DNA from: Gemmatimonadaceae bacterium
Lineage (GTDB): Bacteria > Gemmatimonadota > Gemmatimonadetes > Gemmatimonadales > Gemmatimonadaceae
NCBI GenBank assembly: GCA_025928335.1
Contig: JAICJQ010000016.1
Location: forward strand, 1-37,557
Direction: 5' to 3'
Length of the DNA stretch: 37,557 nucleotides
In this document: positions 17,772 to 26,684 of the stretch, in pieces
Position numbering within the stretch: position 1 is the first letter of the stretch
Layout: every line of letters begins with the position of its first letter
The notes under the pieces: model-generated
What the model was told of the DNA's origin: nothing
The model's database searches: none
Seen by the model: only the letters and a program-made list of their open reading frames with translations
Position numbers and translations under genes: made by a program

Positions 17772-19472
17772 CTACGGCTTCGGTTTCCCGTTGCTCATTT
17801 CTTCAGCCATCTTCAGCGCGTTGTAGGCATTCACGATGCCGCCCGTGACCGAGAGCGTTCCGAACGACACTTTCTGCGCCTGGTCGGGCGGGCCCGGCCG
17901 AACGACCATCTGCCCCGAATAGTTGTTCACCGACGCCAGGATAATCCGTCGCACGTCGGACGGGGTCAAGTTCGGATAGTAGTCCATGATGAGCGCCGCA
18001 AGCCCGCTCACGACGGGTGCCGCCATGCTCGTGCCGCTGTCTCGCTCGTACTGATTGCCCGGTACGGTCGACAGGATGTCCACGCCTGGAGCGAAGACGT
18101 CCACCTGTTGCTGCCCGTAGTTCGAGAAGTTCGCCGCGAGGCTGTCGCCGCCCTTCCACGACGAGGCGCCGACCTCGATCCACAGATTCGGCTTGCCGCC
18201 CGCCAGATACGTCGTGGACGGGAAGCTCGGCTTCTTGCTCAGGTCCTGGCCGTCGTTGCCCGCGGCGTGAACCATTAAGACGCCGTGCGCGTCGGCGTAC
18301 TTCACGGCGTCGTCGACCGCCGCCTTGAACGGCGAATACGGCTTGCCGAAGCTCATGCTGATGATGCGAGCGCCATTATCGACGGCGTAGCGGATCGCGT
18401 TGGCAACGTCCTTGTCGCGCTCATCGCCGTCCGGCACGGTGCGAATCATCATGAACTTCACGGCTGGCGCGATGCCGTCGACGCCGACTCCGTTACCGCG
18501 CACGGCGCCGATGATTCCCGCGACGTGTGTTCCGTGCTTCGCGTCCTGACCCATCACGTCGGCGTTGCCATAGTGGCGCTCCGACGGGTCGGCGTAATTG
18601 TCGCCGACGATCGTGCGCGAGTTGTAGTCAGGATTGAGAGAATACTTGAGCTGCCCCTCCAGCGACTTGAAACCGTCCTCGATCACCGACGGCGTCGCGC
18701 CCTGCGACGTGAGATCGAGATAGATCTGGCGCGCCTGGCCGATCATCGGATTCGACGGGGCGACAGCGCGGACACGATCCGCCGTCAGCGAGTCGGCGCT
18801 GACATGTGCCGCGCCGGCGAGAACGGGAAGAATCTGCTGATAGATGTCGTGGGCCTGGCGGTAGTTGTTGACGTTGCCCTCGAGCTCCTTGCGCTGCTTG
18901 TCGTAGTCCTCGTCGACCTGCTTGCATCGCGCCGCGTCGGTGATTGGCGGCACGCCGCTGGCGGCCGCTTTGCCGTGGCAGCGAGCGTATTCTCGCGTTA
19001 CCTCGAAGGTGTCCCAATGCACATCCTGCCCATCCTTGCCGCCGATGAAATTCCAACCGTGGACGTCGTCCACGAACCCATTGTTGTCGTCGTCCTTCTT
19101 GTTGCCGCCGACTTCTTTCGGGTTGACCCAAAGGTTCGCCCGCAGATCGACATGCGACGTATCGATGCCGTTGTCGATGATCGCGACGAGCACCGTCTGC
19201 TTCGGCGCTTTTCCCGCGAGTAATTGCGTCATCGCGCGCTCGACGCTGATGCCGGGGACGTGATCCACCGTCTCGTCCAGGAGCTGCCAGTTCCGCGGCG
19301 CCTCGGGGAGCGTCACCCGCGGCACGGTCGACGGCGCTGTGCTCGGAGTTGGCGTCGCCGCCGGTGCGCTCGGTGCCGGTGAAGACGTCGGCGTCGGCGC
19401 GGTCGCCACCGTCGATGGAGCGCCGCACGCAACCACGGCGAAAGCGGCGAGCAAGATGCGTGAGAACTGCAT
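17772..19472 (-). CDS. Lipoprotein subtilase (S8 family serine peptidase)
   Basis: A 566-residue protease. A lipoprotein signal (AAFAVVAC, Cys16) is followed by an Ala/Pro/Thr/Ser-rich linker (about 18-56). The catalytic triad is complete: D100 in LVAIIDNGID, H313 in KHGTHVAGIIGA and S482 in SGTSMAAPVVSG, with the oxyanion Asn in VHAAGNDG (about 405). The D-to-H distance of over 200 residues is unusual. It holds KKDDDNNGFVDD (125-136), a calcium-loop-like motif seen in Bacteroidota-type subtilases, and a helical segment (about 180-285). AGGATCGTCCATG gives a plausible ribosome-binding site. It leads the operon with the plug-like protein. Likely acts at the cell surface or in the periplasm on extracellular protein; substrate unknown. 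Confidence 0.92.
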   Translation of the reverse strand: MQFSRILLAAFAVVACGAPSTVATAPTPTSSPAPSAPAATPTPSTAPSTVPRVTLPEAPRNWQLLDETVDHVPGISVERAMTQLLAGKAPKQTVLVAIIDNGIDTSHVDLRANLWVNPKEVGGNKKDDDNNGFVDDVHGWNFIGGKDGQDVHWDTFEVTREYARCHGKAAASGVPPITDAARCKQVDEDYDKQRKELEGNVNNYRQAHDIYQQILPVLAGAAHVSADSLTADRVRAVAPSNPMIGQARQIYLDLTSQGATPSVIEDGFKSLEGQLKYSLNPDYNSRTIVGDNYADPSERHYGNADVMGQDAKHGTHVAGIIGAVRGNGVGVDGIAPAVKFMMIRTVPDGDERDKDVANAIRYAVDNGARIISMSFGKPYSPFKAAVDDAVKYADAHGVLMVHAAGNDGQDLSKKPSFPSTTYLAGGKPNLWIEVGASSWKGGDSLAANFSNYGQQQVDVFAPGVDILSTVPGNQYERDSGTSMAAPVVSGLAALIMDYYPNLTPSDVRRIILASVNNYSGQMVVRPGPPDQAQKVSFGTLSVTGGIVNAYNALKMAEEMSNGKPKP

Positions 19473-19505
19473 GGACGATCCTGTGGTGAGGGCTCAATAA
19501 CGATA

Positions 19506-19526
19506 ACCGCCCTCAACTGAGGCGGT
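19506..19526. promoter_or_regulatory. Inverted repeat upstream of the S8 peptidase gene
   Basis: ACCGCC and GGCGGT flank TCAACTGA-like sequence (ACCGCC-CTCAACTGA-GGCGGT), a 6-bp perfect outer stem 34 bp before the start codon. It could be an operator or an mRNA leader hairpin. Nothing else in 19527-19691 looks like a gene. Confidence 0.3.
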
Positions 19527-19609
19527 CAGCGTGCCTTACTGCTTACTTACGAAGGCCAACTGCAAGTCACCGGCCGAGTCCGTGACCGATTGGTGCGGAT
19601 CCCGCCAGT

Positions 19610-19622
19610 GGGGTCAGACTCC
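19610..19622. repeat. Imperfect palindrome GGGGTCAGACTCC, REP-like
   Basis: GGGGTC-A-GACTCC is a near-palindrome with one G-T mismatch, in non-coding DNA between the S8 peptidase and the helix-hairpin-helix gene. Sequences of the type GGGGTCAGACCCC recur as repetitive extragenic palindromes near REP-associated transposases in many bacteria (from memory). Only one copy was noticed here, so this is tentative. Confidence 0.3.
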
Positions 19623-19691
19623 GAATTGGTTGTGGTACGGTCTGCGATGAAATGGTGATGGCGCCGAATGGAAGGCGGGTAGCTTCGGCCC

Positions 19692-20252
19692 ATGTCACTT
19701 CGTGCTGATCAGAAAGCGCTCGTGTTCTTCGGGGCGGTGGCAGTGCTCGGAGCGGGCGTTCGCGTAGTGCGCGCCGCCGGCGCTCCCGTCTCGAGCGCGT
19801 CGCAGCCTGCCCTCGACCGGCAGATCCAATCGTCCGATTCCGCGCGAGTCTTCCAATCAGGGGGGCGACGGAAAACCGGCCGCTCGACGACCGGGCGAAA
19901 AGCCAATCGATCCGCGGCCGCCGCCGCGATTGACACAGGCCAACGGCGGCGGCCCGCCGGTCCGCTGGATCGTCGAGGATACGTCGGGGACCGTTTGGAC
20001 TTGGACATCGCGACCGCGGCGCAAATCGATTCACTCCCGGGTGTGACGCCGCTCATGGCTCGGCGAATCGTCGCGGATCGCATGGCTCGCGGGCCATTCA
20101 CGACGGTCGATGGGCTTCGTCGGGTGATCGGCGTCGGGCCGGGCTTTCTCAAGCGCATCGACACGTTGATCACCTTCTCCGGTACGTTCCTTCAGTCGAG
20201 CGCATCGGACACCATCATCCCGAAGCGGCGCAAAGGCCGCGGCGGCAGGTAG
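19692..20252 (+). CDS. Membrane-anchored ComEA-like helix-hairpin-helix protein
   Basis: A 186-residue protein with an N-terminal hydrophobic anchor (about 9-30), a Ser/Arg/Gln/Gly-rich linker (about 31-98) and a C-terminal pair of helix-hairpin-helix motifs: LDIATAAQIDSLPGVTPLMA (104-123) and VIGVGPGFLKRID (145-157). The layout matches ComEA, the periplasmic DNA receptor of natural transformation, where an anchor and flexible linker hold the double-stranded-DNA-binding domain. Similar domains occur in other small proteins, so a transformation role is inference. No comEC or other competence gene is in the window, but pilB and pilT (also used in DNA uptake) lie about 15 kb away. It converges with the next gene with a 7-bp gap. 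Confidence 0.75.
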   Translation: MSLRADQKALVFFGAVAVLGAGVRVVRAAGAPVSSASQPALDRQIQSSDSARVFQSGGRRKTGRSTTGRKANRSAAAAAIDTGQRRRPAGPLDRRGYVGDRLDLDIATAAQIDSLPGVTPLMARRIVADRMARGPFTTVDGLRRVIGVGPGFLKRIDTLITFSGTFLQSSASDTIIPKRRKGRGGR

Positions 20253-20259
20253 CAGAGCG

Positions 20260-20907
20260 TCAGCTTCGCGCGATGTGAAAATTGAACGTTGCGGTCTTGA
20301 ACGTCCCCATCAGCCGCAGCCAGAGCGGTAGCAGCATTTCCACGCCGCGCGACGCGGAGATATCGCCGAGGTCGATGATCGTCCGCCAGCCGAACGACCG
20401 CAGCAGTTCGCTGACCGTGGCCTTCGCGTCCGCGTCGTTGCCACAGATGAACAGATCGTGATCGCCCGGCACCACCGCGGGGTCGACCATCACCGCGGTG
20501 TTTGTCGTGTTCAGCGTCTTCACGACCTTGGCGTCTGGAAACGTTCGCTGAATCTGCTCGCCCACCGAATCGGTGTTGCACACCGAAAGCGTCGGCGGCA
20601 TGCCGCGCGAGAAGTCGAGCGGATTGGAGACGTCCACGAGCACCTTGCCGGCGAGATGGTCGGCACCAGCGCTCCGCAACGCTTCGAGCGACACCGTGCC
20701 CGAGGTGCAATTGAAAATGATCTCGCCGAACGATGCGGCGTCGGCGAATGTCCCCTGACTGGCGCGGGACCCGTGTTGCGCGACCCACGTCGCGCCCTTT
20801 TCGTTCGTTGCCGTGCGCGAACCAAGCCTCACGTCGTGCCCCAACTCGACGAGCTTGCCGCCGATGGTCTGACCGACGACTCCGGTGCCAAGAATTCCGA
20901 CTCGCAC
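20260..20907 (-). CDS. F420/NADP oxidoreductase-like Rossmann protein
   Basis: A 215-residue protein of the NADP-oxidoreductase, coenzyme-F420-dependent superfamily. The N-terminal Rossmann signature RVGILGTGVVGQTIGGKL (GxGxxG) is followed by LGSRTATNEKG, where the Ser-Arg after the second strand favours NADP. Family stretches NCTSGTVSLEAL, VDVSNPLDFS and VVKTLNTTN are also visible. The GTG at 20907 is chosen because AGGGAGG lies 4 bp before it and the Rossmann strand starts at once; a longer in-frame reading (to 21390) runs through serA and is not credible. It stands alone, divergent from serA. Whether the cofactor is F420 or another hydride carrier is not decidable here. Confidence 0.85.
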   Translation of the reverse strand: MRVGILGTGVVGQTIGGKLVELGHDVRLGSRTATNEKGATWVAQHGSRASQGTFADAASFGEIIFNCTSGTVSLEALRSAGADHLAGKVLVDVSNPLDFSRGMPPTLSVCNTDSVGEQIQRTFPDAKVVKTLNTTNTAVMVDPAVVPGDHDLFICGNDADAKATVSELLRSFGWRTIIDLGDISASRGVEMLLPLWLRLMGTFKTATFNFHIARS

Positions 20908-21036
20908 GGTGCCCTCCCTGAACGTTGCCGAAAACCTCGCGTGGGGTGGAAGGCCGAGCCTTCCCGAACTGTCCGCGCGCGTATTTCTTGAAACGCGATT
21001 CCTGAACCCATCGGCCCGATTGACAATTTGATTCGA

Positions 21037-22668
21037 ATGAACCGGTTCCGCGTTCTCGTCACCGACGAAGTCGATCCGCGCGGCGTGGAGCTCCTCCGCG
21101 CCGAGCCCGCACTCGATGTCGACGAGCGCCCCACCCGTCCATGGCAGGAATTGCGCGGTGAGATCGGCGACTACGACGCCTTCGTCGGCCGCAGCGCGAC
21201 CCGGCTTCCCGCCGAGCTGTTGCGCGACGCGAAGCGGCTGCGCGTGATCGGCCGGGCGGGAGTCGGAACGGACAACATCGATCTCGCGGCGGCGACCGCG
21301 CTCGGCATCGCGGTGATCAACGCGCCGAGCGGGAACACGATCGCTGTCGCCGAGCTGTTCTTCGGCGCGCTGTTGTCGTTCGTTCGACACCTGCCGTTCG
21401 CGTTCGAATCGATGCGCGCCGGCCGCTGGGACCGAAGCGACCTGCTCGGCACCGAGTTGTCGGGTCGAACGATCGGCATCGTCGGGCTGGGTCGCATCGG
21501 CGGAGAAGTCGCGACGCGCGCGCGTGCGTTCAACATGACCGTCGTCGCCTACGATCCCTACGTCCAGCGCGATCGATTCGGGCTTTTTCGCGCCGAGCGT
21601 GCCGATCGGCTAGACGATCTGCTGTCGCGCGCCGACGTGCTCACGGTGCACACGCCGCTGACCGACGAGACACGCGGCATGATCGACGCCGACGTGCTGT
21701 CACGCCTTCCGCGCGGCGCGATCGCCGCGAACTTCGCGCGCGGCGGAATCATCGACGAGTCGGCGTTGGCGGCGGCGCTCGCCGGCGGCGATCTCGCCGG
21801 CGCTCTCCTCGACGTCTACACGACGGAACCTCTTCCCGCCGACCATCCGCTTCGTCGCGCAAACAACGTCCTCCTCACGCCGCACCTCGGCGCTTCGACG
21901 GCCGAAGGGCAGCGGAATGTCGCGATAGACGTCTGCATCGCGGTCCGCGACGCGCTGATGAGCGGACAGCTCTCCGGCGCGGTGAACCTGGCGGGTGTCG
22001 ACCGCGCACGCTGGCGCGACCTGCGCGGCGCGCTCTATCTCGCACGGCAAGAAGCCGCGATTGCGCGCGCGATGCTCGCCGAACGCGGGACGAGAGCGCC
22101 GGAGCAGCTCACGCTGCACTTCGGGCGGCAGTTCGTCGGCGCCGATTCGCTCCTTGGCTCCGCGGCAGCGGAAGGAGTGCTCTCGGCGATCATGAACAAC
22201 GATCGCATCAACATCGTCAACGCGCGCGAGCGGGCAACCGAGCGCGGGATCGCGATCGCGATCGTTCCATTGCCACCGACGGACGATGGGCACGCCGTGC
22301 GCGTGACCGTGAGCGGAGACGGACGGCAACTGTCGATCGGAGGGACGGCGACGCCGGGAGCCCCGCCGCGCATAACGCGCATCGGCGATTTCAAGGTCGA
22401 TGTCGCCCCGCGACGAACGCTCATCGTCCTGACCAATGCGGACGTACCGGGCGTCATCGGCCAGGTCGGAACGGTCCTTGGCAGCGCGGGAATCAACATC
22501 GCCGAGTATCATCAGGCGCGAATGACACAGGGTGGTGAGGCGCTGGCCGCGATCTCGGTCGACGGCACCGTGAGCGAGCAAGTGCGGCGCCGCTTGCTCG
22601 ATGTAGGGTCGGTTCGTTCGGCGACCGTCGTCGTGGGCGACGGCCAGGACGCCGACATCTTCGAATGA
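21037..22668 (+). CDS. serA: D-3-phosphoglycerate dehydrogenase
   Basis: First enzyme of serine synthesis: oxidises 3-phosphoglycerate to 3-phosphohydroxypyruvate with NAD. The 543 residues follow the long (type I) SerA plan: substrate-binding N- and C-parts around a Rossmann domain (GRTIGIVGLGRIGGEVATRA, about 146-165), catalytic Arg in FARGGIIDE, Glu in the following helix region and His in LLTPHLGAST. An intervening ASB domain (about 315-450) and a C-terminal ACT domain (RTLIVLTNADVPGVIGQVGT, about 462-535) follow; the ACT domain is commonly the serine feedback site. I chose ATG 21037; a TTG at 21028 adds three residues. Its stop overlaps the serB start (ATGA). Confidence 0.95.
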   Translation: MNRFRVLVTDEVDPRGVELLRAEPALDVDERPTRPWQELRGEIGDYDAFVGRSATRLPAELLRDAKRLRVIGRAGVGTDNIDLAAATALGIAVINAPSGNTIAVAELFFGALLSFVRHLPFAFESMRAGRWDRSDLLGTELSGRTIGIVGLGRIGGEVATRARAFNMTVVAYDPYVQRDRFGLFRAERADRLDDLLSRADVLTVHTPLTDETRGMIDADVLSRLPRGAIAANFARGGIIDESALAAALAGGDLAGALLDVYTTEPLPADHPLRRANNVLLTPHLGASTAEGQRNVAIDVCIAVRDALMSGQLSGAVNLAGVDRARWRDLRGALYLARQEAAIARAMLAERGTRAPEQLTLHFGRQFVGADSLLGSAAAEGVLSAIMNNDRINIVNARERATERGIAIAIVPLPPTDDGHAVRVTVSGDGRQLSIGGTATPGAPPRITRIGDFKVDVAPRRTLIVLTNADVPGVIGQVGTVLGSAGINIAEYHQARMTQGGEALAAISVDGTVSEQVRRRLLDVGSVRSATVVVGDGQDADIFE

Positions 22669-23336
22669 CCGGGCCACGCTACGCGGGCGTCGTGCTCGAC
22701 GTGGATTCGACCGTCTCGGGAATCGAGGGCATCGATTGGCTCGGACGGCTGCGCGGCGGCGACATCGGTGCGCAAATCGCACGGTTCACCACCGACGCGA
22801 TGCACGGAGTGATTCCGCTCGAAGAAGTGTATGGTCGGCGTCTGGCGCTCATTCGCCCGACGCGCGACGAGATCGATGCGTTGGCCGGCGCCTACATCGA
22901 CGCGCTGGCGCCCGATTGTCCGTCGACGATTGCGTCGCTTCGCCGGGCCGGAGTCCGGCTGGCGCTCGTCAGTGGCGGAATTCGGCAGGCAATTCTTCCG
23001 ATGGCCGCAACGCTGGGCTTCGCCGGGCGCGACGTGCGTGCGGTCGACGTCGAATTCGACGAACGCGGAAACTATGCGCGCTTCGACGCGTCATCGCCAC
23101 TCACGAGATCATCGGGGAAGGCGGCCGTTGTCGCGTCGCTCGACTTTCCGCGCCCGTTGCTCGCGGTCGGCGACGGCCACACCGACCTCGCGATGCGCGG
23201 CGCCGCCGATTCGTTCGCCGCGTTCACGGGCTTCATCACGCGCGACGCTGTCGTCCGCGGCGCGGACTGTGTCATTCAATCCTTTCGAGATTTACAATTC
23301 GCGGTGCTCGGGTTCGAGCGGGATGTCGCAGGCTAG
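22665..23336 (+). CDS. serB: Phosphoserine phosphatase (HAD family)
   Basis: A 223-residue haloacid-dehalogenase phosphatase, probably giving L-serine from phosphoserine. Motif I is VVLDVDSTVSGIEG (nucleophile D12, acid/base D14), motif II is ALVSGGIRQAI (Ser in SGG) and motif III/IV is LAVGDGHTDLAM. In most bacterial SerB the last motif reads GDGxND; the Asn is Thr here, as in some other phosphoserine phosphatases. A cap domain lies between I and II. It overlaps serA by four bases, so the two steps are translationally coupled. The transaminase SerC is not in the window. A start at 22665 is forced by the overlap and the early nucleophile. Confidence 0.9.
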   Translation: MTGPRYAGVVLDVDSTVSGIEGIDWLGRLRGGDIGAQIARFTTDAMHGVIPLEEVYGRRLALIRPTRDEIDALAGAYIDALAPDCPSTIASLRRAGVRLALVSGGIRQAILPMAATLGFAGRDVRAVDVEFDERGNYARFDASSPLTRSSGKAAVVASLDFPRPLLAVGDGHTDLAMRGAADSFAAFTGFITRDAVVRGADCVIQSFRDLQFAVLGFERDVAG

Positions 23337-23541
23337 TCAACGGGCGCGGATGACTGCGAAATGGATGACGCGTCAATCTTTCGCGCAAGCTTCGCGTTCG
23401 TTCGGAAATTCGCTCCTTCCGCCGTTGAAAAATCGCGTGTAGGTTCGCCGCGAAGTCACCTCGCTTCCCACCCGCGTCGTTGTCTCCAAGCGCTTCAGCG
23501 CGTGGAAGCTCCGGCGCACACCCGGCGGAGGTCCGACGCTA
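23337..23541. other. Non-coding gap between serB and the first SusC gene
   Basis: 205 bp with no convincing gene. A GGAGG at 23527-23531, 10 bp before the SusC ATG, is a good ribosome-binding site. No clear promoter was recognised. Confidence 0.6.
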
Positions 23542-26500
23542 ATGAACGGCGCACGTGTCTTGTCACGCGCCTCGTCCGCCACGACGAAGGCGCTTCTCAT
23601 CCTCGCGACGACGGTCGTCGTCGCTCGCGCTCAGACGGGGCGGATTACTGGAGCGGTATCTGATTCCGCCGCTGGGTTCCCGATCCCCGGTGTGAGCGTC
23701 ACGATCGTTGGCTCGAACGCCGCCGCGGTCAGCACGAACGAAGGCCGGTACGTGCTCACGTTGCAGCCCGGCACCTACACCGTCGAAGCTCGTCGCCTCG
23801 GCTACATCGCCGGACGGCGCACGGGTATCGTGGTGACGTCCGGACAACCGACGACACTCGATTTCAAGCTCCAGGCGACGGCGCTTCATCTCGAGGAAAC
23901 AGTCATCACGGGCGTCGTCGACCCGACGGCGGGCACCAAGGTCCCGTTCACCGTCGGGCGCGTTACGCAGGAAGACATTCCGGTACCGCCCCTCAACGCG
24001 ATCGCCTCGATCGAGGGAAAAGTTGCCGGCGTTACGGTTCTCTCACCCGCGCAACCCGGCGACGGCGTCGATATCCAACTGCGCACGCCGAGCAGCATCA
24101 GCAAGAGCAACTCGCCGCTGCTCGTCGTCGACGGCGTCATTCTGTCCGCGAGCTCGGCGGATCTTAATTCTCTCGACATCGAGAGTGTTGAAGTCGTGAA
24201 GGGCGCGGCGGCGGCGTCGCTGTACGGATCGCGCGCCGCGAGCGGCGTCATTCAGATCAAGACGGCGCGCGGCAACGGACTATCGCTTGGCCAGACGCAG
24301 TTCACGGTTCGCTCGGAGCTCGGCGGCAGTTCATTGGATTACGACATGCCGCGTGCGCAATACCACTTCTATCTCACGAACGCTCAGGGACAGTACGTCG
24401 ACGCGACCGGCAAGGTCCTGACGCGCGACACTCGCGTTGCGCGTCCGGCAGCCGAGCGCTTCCAGGACGTGCCGTACATCGTCCCAATCTTCAATCCGGT
24501 GAACGAGCTCTTTCATCCCGGCAACATGAGCACGAACTCGGTCTCGATCGCGCAGAACGGCGAGAAGACCAACTTCCTCACGACGCTGTCGCATCAACGA
24601 CAGGACGGCGTGTTGCGCGATCACGGCGGGTACGATCGAACGGACGTGCGCATCAATCTCGATCATCGACCGCGCGACGATATGCAGTTTTCGATCAGCG
24701 GCTACCACGCGCGCTCGAACCGCGAGGAACTGGACGGGAACACCTTCTTCTGGCTCACGTCGATGGCGCCCGATGTCGACATGCTTCAGAAGGACCCCGA
24801 CGGGACGAAGTACATCTTCCAGCCGGATCCGCTCGGCGTTCACCCAAGCCCGCTCTATACCGCTGAAGCGCAGAAGAGCAACACGCAGCGCATCCGAACG
24901 CTCGGGTCGATGGATTTCCGCTATACGCCGCTCACCTGGTTGTCGGCCGACGCGAACGCCAGCTACGACCGCTCTGACGCGAACGGGTCGACGTGGCTGG
25001 ATCGCGGACTCAAGTCCGAGGCGCAGGCGTTGGGTGGGCCGGGCTCGCTGACCCTGACCGACGCGTACACCAGCGCGCTCAACGCCTCGGGGAGCGTGAG
25101 TCTGCTCAAGGATTTCAGGAACCTCACGGGCCGTACGACCGCCCGCGTCCTGATCGAAAAGCAAACGTCCGAGAGTCAGGAGGCGGACGGGACGAACTTC
25201 GCAGTGAGCGGTGTTCCACGCATCGACGCCGCGCTCTCGCGCAATAGCTCGTCGTCGCAGACGGACATTCGCGCCGAGGGCTACTTCCTCACCGCGGGCC
25301 TGGACTACAGCAGCAAATACATCGCCGACGCGCTCGTGCGCCGCGACGCCAGCTCGCTCTTCGGTCCTGGCGAGCAGTGGCACACCTACTATCGCGCCAG
25401 CGGCGCGTATCGTATGGCACAAGAAAACTGGTGGCCGTTCAAGCGTGTGAACGAATTCAAGCTGCGTCTCTCGCAAGGAACCGCGGGCACGCGGCCGTCG
25501 TTCGCCGACCAGTTCGAGACGTACACTGTGAGCTCCAACGGCACGCTCGCCAAGTCGACGCTCGGCAACCGATTCCTCAAGCCCGAGACGGCGCGTGAGC
25601 GTGAGTACGGCCTCGACATGGTCGTCGACAACCGGTTCTCGCTGCAGCTCTCGCGCGCCGACAATCGGACCACCGACGAGCTCGTGCAAGTCCCGCTACC
25701 GGGCGCGATCGGGTTCACGACGCAGTGGCAGAACGCCGGTACGGTTGTTGGATCGACCCTCGAGGCGACATTCGAAGCGCAGATGTTCCGCCGCGGCTCC
25801 ACGACCTGGCGGCTCGGAGTCACCGCCGATCGCTCGCGGCATCACATCAGCGAGTACGGACGGGCGTGCGTGCGCACGGCGACGATTTCGTATCGCTGCG
25901 TCGGCGAAGATCTCAGCACGATGTACGGCAACGCATTCGTGCATTCCCTCTCGCAACTGCCCGCGGCGCAGAAGGGCCACGAGTCGGCGTTCGAGGTCAA
26001 TGACGACGGGTTGGTCGTCGCCGTCGGCGATGGCAGCCACTGGTACAACCGCAACAGCTGCGGCGCGTCGCATACGTCGGCGTGCTGGGGGACTACCGTC
26101 GCGAGCAACGGCGTGAACTACGCGTGGGGGATGCCGATCATTCTGCTCGACTCGACCGGGCAGCAAGCGGTCGTCAAGATCGGGAGCGGCAACCCGCGCT
26201 TTCACTACGGCGTCTCGAACAGCGTACAGTGGCGCGGCTTCCAGTTCTATGGTTTGCTCGACACGCAACTCGGCGGCGACGTCTACGATCAGAACCACCA
26301 GCGTAGCATGCAGTACAACCGGACGGCCGAGACGGATCAATTCGGGAAACCCGACTCGCTCAAGAAGACCGTCGACTATTACGCGCTCATCTACAACGGC
26401 AACGCGATCGAAGATTGGTTCGTCGAGCCGGGCGGTTTCGTGAAGATCCGTGAAATGTCGGTCCGATATCAGTTGCCGCAGCGACTGCTCTCGCGCCTGC

Positions 26501-26670
26501 CCGGCCGCCGCGGCATGGGCGCATCGATCTCTGTCGTCGGCCGCAACCTGAAGACTTGGACGAACTACAAGGGCTACGATCCGGAGGTGGGTACCGTCAC
26601 CAACCGGCTCGACAGCTACGACTATCCGCGATACCGCAATTTCAGCGGTGTCCTCCAAATCCAATTCTGA
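23542..26670 (+). CDS. SusC/RagA-type TonB-linked outer-membrane receptor
   Basis: A 1042-residue outer-membrane transporter. The signal peptide ends VVVARA, with Q31 first in the mature protein. A CarboxypepD_reg domain (about 34-115, GRITGAVSDSAAGFPIPGVS) precedes the plug (about 120-235), with LLVVDGVILS and LDIESVEVVKGAAAASLYGS, typical of SusC. A 22-strand barrel follows and ends in an aromatic (SGVLQIQF). GGAGG lies 10 bp before the ATG. A SusD-like lipoprotein gene follows after 14 bp, the usual bipartite pump with SusD as lid. No glycoside hydrolase or peptidase is adjacent, so the ligand (glycan, peptide or other) cannot be inferred. Confidence 0.93.
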   Translation: MNGARVLSRASSATTKALLILATTVVVARAQTGRITGAVSDSAAGFPIPGVSVTIVGSNAAAVSTNEGRYVLTLQPGTYTVEARRLGYIAGRRTGIVVTSGQPTTLDFKLQATALHLEETVITGVVDPTAGTKVPFTVGRVTQEDIPVPPLNAIASIEGKVAGVTVLSPAQPGDGVDIQLRTPSSISKSNSPLLVVDGVILSASSADLNSLDIESVEVVKGAAAASLYGSRAASGVIQIKTARGNGLSLGQTQFTVRSELGGSSLDYDMPRAQYHFYLTNAQGQYVDATGKVLTRDTRVARPAAERFQDVPYIVPIFNPVNELFHPGNMSTNSVSIAQNGEKTNFLTTLSHQRQDGVLRDHGGYDRTDVRINLDHRPRDDMQFSISGYHARSNREELDGNTFFWLTSMAPDVDMLQKDPDGTKYIFQPDPLGVHPSPLYTAEAQKSNTQRIRTLGSMDFRYTPLTWLSADANASYDRSDANGSTWLDRGLKSEAQALGGPGSLTLTDAYTSALNASGSVSLLKDFRNLTGRTTARVLIEKQTSESQEADGTNFAVSGVPRIDAALSRNSSSSQTDIRAEGYFLTAGLDYSSKYIADALVRRDASSLFGPGEQWHTYYRASGAYRMAQENWWPFKRVNEFKLRLSQGTAGTRPSFADQFETYTVSSNGTLAKSTLGNRFLKPETAREREYGLDMVVDNRFSLQLSRADNRTTDELVQVPLPGAIGFTTQWQNAGTVVGSTLEATFEAQMFRRGSTTWRLGVTADRSRHHISEYGRACVRTATISYRCVGEDLSTMYGNAFVHSLSQLPAAQKGHESAFEVNDDGLVVAVGDGSHWYNRNSCGASHTSACWGTTVASNGVNYAWGMPIILLDSTGQQAVVKIGSGNPRFHYGVSNSVQWRGFQFYGLLDTQLGGDVYDQNHQRSMQYNRTAETDQFGKPDSLKKTVDYYALIYNGNAIEDWFVEPGGFVKIREMSVRYQLPQRLLSRLPGRRGMGASISVVGRNLKTWTNYKGYDPEVGTVTNRLDSYDYPRYRNFSGVLQIQF

Positions 26671-26684
26671 CGGTGGAGCATCCG

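Noticed and set aside
21018-21023. TTGACA-type -35 box just before serA
   Set aside because: The match to TTGACA is perfect, but it lies about 14 bp from the start codon and no -10 is found at a workable distance, so it would fall inside the gene.
20908-21390. N-terminal extension of the F420-oxidoreductase-like protein
   Set aside because: The extension is antisense to serA and lacks domain features; the GTG at 20907 has a strong AGGGAGG site and starts right at the Rossmann strand.
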